In this document: positions 5,389 to 8,187 of the stretch, in pieces
Layout: each line of letters opens with the position of its first letter
How positions within the stretch are numbered: the first letter of the stretch is position 1
Assembly (NCBI GenBank): GCA_025058955.1
Contig: JANXDV010000048.1
Location: 1-8,187 of the forward strand
Direction of reading: 5' to 3'
Source of the DNA: Archaeoglobaceae archaeon
Lineage (GTDB): Archaea; Halobacteriota; Archaeoglobi; Archaeoglobales; Archaeoglobaceae
DNA: 8,187 nt
The notes under the pieces: generated by a model
Database searches by the model: none
What the model was told of the DNA's origin: nothing
The model's input: the letters and a program-made list of their open reading frames with translations, nothing else
Translations under genes and position numbers: made by a program

Positions 5389-6908
5389 ATCGGGATACAA
5401 CTATGCTTCTTTTGTGGAATCTTTTTCTTTTTGCTTTCCAAAATTCTTAGTGAGGACACAAGTTTCACTCTTGTGAATTTTGGATCTATTATGTCATCCA
5501 CATGACCTTTCGAAGCTAAATCGTATGGATTTGCAAATTTCTCGAGATACTCTCTAACCTTTCTCTCCCTAACTTCATCCTTATTCTCCGCTTTTTCGAT
5601 CTCCTCTTTGAACAAGATCTCTGCAGCTCCTTCTGGTCCCATCACGGAGATCTCTGCGGAAGGATAGGCAAAAACGAGATCTACACCGAGATGCTTGCTA
5701 CCCATAGCTATATAAGCTCCACCATACGCTTTCCTGACTACGATCGTGATCAGCGGAACTGTAGCTTCGCTGTATGCAAAAATGACTTTGGCTCCATGCC
5801 TTACAATTCCACCAAATTCCTGATCGATCCCAGGCAAATAGCCTGGAACGTCAACAAATGTAACTATCGGAATGTTAAAAGAATCACAGAACCTTACGAA
5901 TCTGGCGATTTTATCGCATGCGTTTATATCAAGACATCCTGCAAGGCTTTTCGGATTATTTGCAACGATCCCAACACTCCTACCATCGATCCTTCCAAAA
6001 CCAATTACAGCATTGGGTGCAAAATTTTCCTGCAATTCGAGGAAATTATGCTCATCCAATACGCTCCTTATTATTTCTCTCATATCATATGGTTTCATCG
6101 GATCTTCTGGAATCACCTCGTAGATCTCTGGAGTTACTCGAGAAGGTAGATCCTTCGTCTCAACAATCGGTGGATCTTCCAAGTTGTTTAAAGGAAGATA
6201 GCTTAAAAGTTCTCTTATCCTCTCAATTGCCTCAAAATCGTCTTCAGCAACTATATGACAAGTTCCACTTCTCGTGGAATGATTCTGCCAACCTCCAAGT
6301 TCAAAGGCTGTGATCTCTTCTTCTACAACCGCTCTAATGATCTGAGGAGGTGTTATGAACATGTAGCAATTTGGATTCTTTGTCATGATCACGAAATCGC
6401 CTAAGGCTGTAGCAAATACCGCTGAACCTATGCACGGACCAAGAACCGCATTGATCTGCGGAATCACACCACTTGCCATAGAGCTTCTGAGAAATAACTC
6501 TCCATAGCCCTTCAAAGCATCCACTCCCTCTTGAACTCTTGCTCCAATGCTATCGTGAAGACCAATGATTGGTATTCCGAGTTTCAAAGCGAGATCAAAA
6601 AGATTTGCGATCTTTAAGCCATGTCTTTCTCCAAGAGAGCCGTCTAAGATCGTAAAATCTTGGGAAAAAACAGCTACTGGACGTTTGTCAATAGTTCCAT
6701 AGCCAGTTATTACGTTTTCTGGAAGCTGTGCTGAGCTTCCTGCGAAGATGTTGAGTTCAACAAAACTACCAGGATCAAGTAGAGTCTCGATCCTTTCCCT
6801 GGCTGTTAGTTTTGCTAATTCATGCTGTTTATCTGCCTCCTTACTACTATACATTCTCCTGATCTTCTCCTTTTTTCTTATCAAATCTCTTATGAGCTCT
6901 TCTCTCAT
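5385..6908 (-). CDS. Biotin-dependent carboxyltransferase subunit (propionyl-CoA carboxylase beta / methylmalonyl-CoA decarboxylase alpha type)
   Basis: This encodes a 507-residue crotonase-fold carboxyltransferase of the PccB/MmdA family at its usual length. It moves CO2 between biotin and an acyl-CoA. In the N-terminal domain are LTARERIETLLDPGSFVEL (34-52), SLGERHG (91-97), SIGARVQEGVD (120-130) and GPCIGSAVF (157-165). In the C-terminal domain are VPGYLPGIDQEFGGIVRHGAK (354-374) and RKAYGGAYIAMGSKHLG (392-408); the end is basic, KKKKIPQKKHSCIPM. The start is ATG at 6908, preceded by GAGTGAT. A longer frame to 6989 adds 27 residues unlike the family and lacks support. SIGAR and GPCIGSAV differ from the usual SGGAR and GPCAGGAV at the oxyanion loops. 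The Ile in GGAYIAMG is seen in MmdA-type and in acetyl-CoA-accepting enzymes, so substrate cannot be fixed. It leads the cluster with the 41-residue protein and the biotin carrier. Confidence 0.95.
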   Translation of the reverse strand: MREELIRDLIRKKEKIRRMYSSKEADKQHELAKLTARERIETLLDPGSFVELNIFAGSSAQLPENVITGYGTIDKRPVAVFSQDFTILDGSLGERHGLKIANLFDLALKLGIPIIGLHDSIGARVQEGVDALKGYGELFLRSSMASGVIPQINAVLGPCIGSAVFATALGDFVIMTKNPNCYMFITPPQIIRAVVEEEITAFELGGWQNHSTRSGTCHIVAEDDFEAIERIRELLSYLPLNNLEDPPIVETKDLPSRVTPEIYEVIPEDPMKPYDMREIIRSVLDEHNFLELQENFAPNAVIGFGRIDGRSVGIVANNPKSLAGCLDINACDKIARFVRFCDSFNIPIVTFVDVPGYLPGIDQEFGGIVRHGAKVIFAYSEATVPLITIVVRKAYGGAYIAMGSKHLGVDLVFAYPSAEISVMGPEGAAEILFKEEIEKAENKDEVRERKVREYLEKFANPYDLASKGHVDDIIDPKFTRVKLVSSLRILESKKKKIPQKKHSCIPM

Positions 6909-6937
6909 TCTATCACTCTCTTCTCTGCTACCCACCC

Positions 6938-6950
6938 TTTTAAATTTATT
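6938..6950 (-). promoter_or_regulatory. Possible TATA region for the carboxyltransferase cluster
   Basis: The minus strand reads AATAAATTTAAAA about 30-40 bases upstream of the ATG at 6908, with expected start near 6918. It is a weak match to the archaeal TATA consensus but is the only AT-rich candidate at suitable distance. Confidence 0.4.
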
Positions 6951-6974
6951 CTTTTCGTAACAGAAACTGGAAAG

Positions 6975-6983
6975 TTTATTTAA
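6975..6983 (+). promoter_or_regulatory. TATA box for the H/ACA-like RNA
   Basis: TTTATTTAA, preceded by GGAAAG as a possible BRE, predicts transcription starting near 7005. That is a few bases before the GC-rich folded region. Confidence 0.5.
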
Positions 6984-7005
6984 TCTCAAGTAGAGTATGT
7001 ATACC

Positions 7006-7092
7006 GATGAAACCTCGAGGGCCCTGACCAGCCGCGGGATGGAGCTCTCGCAACCGCGAGCAATGACTATCCTTTCGCTCCCTCAGGGCACA
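7006..7092 (+). ncRNA. H/ACA-like guide sRNA with kink-turn
   Basis: This is a GC-rich island in AT-rich intergenic DNA. A 7-bp basal stem pairs GCCCUGA (7021-7027) with UCAGGGC (7083-7089) and is followed at once by ACA (7090-7092). Above it is an internal loop, with 8 nt on the 5' side (7028-7035, CCAGCCGC) and 9 nt on the 3' side (7074-7082, UUCGCUCCC), the shape of a pseudouridylation pocket. The upper stem is GGGAU (7036-7040) with AUCCU (7069-7073), 16 nt from the ACA, close to the 14-16 nt known for archaeal H/ACA RNAs. A kink-turn follows: GA at 7042-7043 against AAU-GA at 7062-7066, capped by GCUC/GAGC (7044-7047/7058-7061) or by the overlapping CUCGC/GCGAG pairing. Such RNAs act with L7Ae, Cbf5, Nop10 and Gar1 to modify rRNA. 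The 5' end is taken from the TATA box; the target is not identified. Confidence 0.72.
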
Positions 7093-7100
7093 TTTAATCT

Positions 7101-7110
7101 ATTATTTTTT
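7101..7110 (+). terminator. T-tract terminator after the H/ACA-like RNA
   Basis: ATTATTTTTT follows the ACA box by 8 bases, with more T-rich sequence to about 7130. This is an ordinary archaeal T-rich terminator placed where the guide RNA should end. Confidence 0.5.
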
Positions 7111-7144
7111 GTCCTTCAATTTCTTTGCTTTAAATAGGGGAAAA

Positions 7145-7153
7145 TTCATATAC
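7145..7153 (+). promoter_or_regulatory. TATA box for the secreted hydrolase gene
   Basis: TTCATATAC, with purine-rich GGGGAAAA directly upstream (7137-7144) as a likely BRE, is centred 26 bases before the A of the ATG at 7175. The mRNA is therefore predicted to be leaderless, which fits the lack of a Shine-Dalgarno there. Confidence 0.6.
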
Positions 7154-7174
7154 TGAAAAATTACGATAATTTTC

Positions 7175-7747
7175 ATGCGTGTTTTATTGTTGGCAGCTCT
7201 GATTTTAGTAGCTCAGGCAAGTGCATTTGTTCCAGAGCAGTGGAGTGGAGACGGTAACAACTTGAACCTTGCAGTATTAAGGCCTGGAGACATAATTCTT
7301 TGCAGGGGTTGTGCTGGATGGCTTGAAGAAAATTTTGGAGGGATAGTTGGCTACTGGAGACATGCAGCAATGTTTATAGGCAATGGACAGATGATCGAAG
7401 CTTGGAAAGATGGTGTTAGAGTTGTTCCAGTTTCTATGGTTAATAGGGCGAGCGAAGTTGCTGTTTACAGAGTTTCAACCAGCGATGCGGTGAGATCGGC
7501 TGCGATCAATTGGGCTCTCACAAAAGTTGGACTTCCATATGACTACAAGTGGTTAACATACGTTGGAGGAAAAGAAATAGAGGGGAACAGCTATTACTGC
7601 AGTGAGCTGATCTGGGCAGCATATCTAAAAGCAGGTGGACCAGATATCGATCAGAATCCAGGATTCAGCTTGAGATATGGTTGGAATGTAGCCCCACAAG
7701 AACTTGCAGACGATGGAGATACTTATTTAGTTGCTCGTGCAAGTTAA
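7175..7747 (+). CDS. Secreted YiiX-like permuted papain-fold hydrolase
   Basis: This encodes a 190-residue protein with a clear Sec signal peptide (MRVLLLAALILVAQASA, probable cleavage before Phe18). The mature part matches the YaeF/YiiX group of permuted papain-fold (NlpC/P60-like) hydrolases. LRPGDIIL is at 35-42 and WRHAAMFIGNG (61-71) carries the catalytic His63. IEAWKDGVRVVPVS (74-87) has Glu75, RASEVAVYRV is at 91-100, and GLPYDYKW at 119-126. YYCSELIWAAY (140-150) carries the nucleophile Cys142. In this circularly permuted fold the His comes before the Cys, as seen. Relatives cleave amide or thioester bonds in peptides or lipids. The substrate outside an archaeal cell without murein is unknown. 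An extra Cys pair, CRGC (43-46), lies near the active site. The gene stands alone, with its own TATA box and terminator. Confidence 0.88.
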   Translation: MRVLLLAALILVAQASAFVPEQWSGDGNNLNLAVLRPGDIILCRGCAGWLEENFGGIVGYWRHAAMFIGNGQMIEAWKDGVRVVPVSMVNRASEVAVYRVSTSDAVRSAAINWALTKVGLPYDYKWLTYVGGKEIEGNSYYCSELIWAAYLKAGGPDIDQNPGFSLRYGWNVAPQELADDGDTYLVARAS

Positions 7748-7750
7748 TCC

Positions 7751-7777
7751 ATTTTTATCATTTTTTAGCTATTTTTA
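7751..7777 (+). terminator. T-tract terminator after the hydrolase gene
   Basis: Three T tracts (T5, T6, T5) lie within 27 bases shortly after the TAA of the hydrolase gene. No GC-rich hairpin precedes them, as is normal for archaeal intrinsic termination. Confidence 0.5.
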
Positions 7778-7796
7778 GAGTGAGTTCTTAGAAAAA

Positions 7797-7824
7797 TTCC
7801 TTCTTAAGCAACCTTTAGAAGGGG
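7797..7824. other. Short hairpin of unknown role
   Basis: CCTTCT (7799-7804) pairs with AGAAGG (7817-7822) around a 12-base loop, extendable by two T-G wobbles. It lies in the 137-base gap between the hydrolase terminator and the THEP1 promoter. No promoter points at it, so it may be chance. Confidence 0.25.
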
Positions 7825-7853
7825 ACGATGAGCTTTTTGCTAAAACAAAATAG

Positions 7854-7862
7854 AATTTTTAT
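7854..7862 (+). promoter_or_regulatory. TATA-like box for the THEP1-type gene
   Basis: AATTTTTAT is centred about 27 bases before the ATG at 7885, again predicting a leaderless transcript. The match to consensus is moderate. Confidence 0.4.
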
Positions 7863-7884
7863 CTCCAATGGATAACCAAATGCT

Positions 7885-8187
7885 ATGAAGATCGCTATAA
7901 CCGGCAGACCTGGCATAGGAAAGACAACAGTTTGTCTAAAAGTATATAATGCTCTAAGAGATAAAAAAAGGATCTCAGGTTTTATTACCAAGGAGGAAAG
8001 AAAGGATGGAGTAAGAGTTGGATTCAAGTTGATCGATCTTTCAACAAATTCTGAGGCAAAACTCGCGAGAGTTGGAAAAGGAAAGATAATGGTTGGTAAA
8101 TATGAGGTTTTACTGGAAGATTTTGATGATTTCCTTGAAAGACTCGATCTAAGCGGAGAACTTGTTATAATTGACGAAGTCGGACCA
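7885..8187 (+). CDS. THEP1-like nucleoside triphosphatase, 3'-truncated
   Basis: The first 101 codons of a small P-loop NTPase run off the right edge. MKIAITGRPGIGKTT contains the Walker A motif (GRPGIGKTT, residues 7-15). It is followed by SGFITKEERKDGVRVGFKLIDL, typical of the THEP1 family (thermophilic NTPases first described from Aquifex, related to human cancer-related NTPase), and the Walker B segment LVIIDEVGP at the end. Members hydrolyse ATP, GTP and other NTPs slowly; the cellular role is not settled. Archaeal members are about 170-180 residues, so roughly 40 per cent is missing. The ATG sits at the predicted transcription start, with no Shine-Dalgarno. The preceding gene is on the same strand but separated by a terminator. 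Confidence 0.92.
   Translation, partial: MKIAITGRPGIGKTTVCLKVYNALRDKKRISGFITKEERKDGVRVGFKLIDLSTNSEAKLARVGKGKIMVGKYEVLLEDFDDFLERLDLSGELVIIDEVGP

Noticed and set aside
5691..6313. Several plus-strand frames of 80-150 codons inside the carboxyltransferase gene
   Set aside because: They are antisense shadows of a well-conserved gene, rich in unlikely composition and without promoters or Shine-Dalgarno sites.
6909..6989. N-terminal extension of 27 residues for the carboxyltransferase
   Set aside because: The extension is unlike the family, crosses the likely promoter region, and the ATG at 6908 has a GAGTGAT Shine-Dalgarno and gives the usual length.
7006..7068. C/D box sRNA reading of the guide RNA region (GATGA and CTGA motifs present)
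   Set aside because: The C box is imperfect, the CTGA lies inside a perfect 7-bp stem, and the stem-ACA-kink-turn arrangement explains the sequence better.
7074..7082. 3' pocket strand complementary to a GGGAGCGAA segment I remember from archaeal 16S rRNA near position 780
   Set aside because: As I recall the rRNA there, no U follows at the place to be modified and the other half-site does not match, so no target was assigned.

Overview
The window looks like euryarchaeal DNA, probably from a thermophile of the Archaeoglobales type, although I cannot place the genus. The reasons are archaeal TATA boxes about 26 bases upstream of several start codons, several apparently leaderless genes, Shine-Dalgarno sequences of the GGTGATC/GTGATC type, an H/ACA-like guide RNA with a kink-turn, a THEP1-type NTPase and a Prx6-type peroxiredoxin. 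The DNA is moderately AT-rich and densely coded. No mobile element, CRISPR array, tRNA or rRNA gene was found.

Layout. Bases 1-1155 (+) hold the 3' part of a sodium-dependent NSS-family transporter and, overlapping its end, a 33-residue one-helix protein of the MetS small-subunit type. Bases 1156-1380 contain a bidirectional T/A-tract terminator. They also contain, on the minus strand, what I think is an undescribed structured RNA of about 123 nt with its own TATA box, nested helices and a GAAA tetraloop. A peroxiredoxin gene (-) and an Lrp/AsnC regulator gene (+) then diverge from a short intergenic region that carries a palindrome between their two TATA boxes, so the regulator may control both genes. 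A GCS2-family (glutamate-cysteine ligase-like) gene converges on the regulator with one base between the stop codons. It is translationally coupled (ATGA) to an upstream ArsB/SLC13-like transporter that starts with GTG and is probably leaderless.

Further right is a minus-strand cluster for a biotin-dependent carboxyltransferase: the large carboxyltransferase subunit, a 41-residue small protein that is easy to overlook, and a biotin carrier protein with a TTG start. The genes are nearly touching or overlapping and each has a good Shine-Dalgarno. No biotin carboxylase or membrane decarboxylase pump subunit is present, so the direction of the reaction (propionyl/acetyl-CoA carboxylation or methylmalonyl-CoA decarboxylation) cannot be settled here.

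Divergent from that cluster is a plus-strand H/ACA-like guide RNA (about 7006-7092). It is followed by a secreted YiiX-like permuted papain-fold hydrolase and the first 101 codons of a THEP1-like nucleoside triphosphatase, both apparently leaderless. The strongest candidates for something new are the minus-strand structured RNA at 1185-1307, the H/ACA RNA and the 41-residue carboxylase-associated protein.
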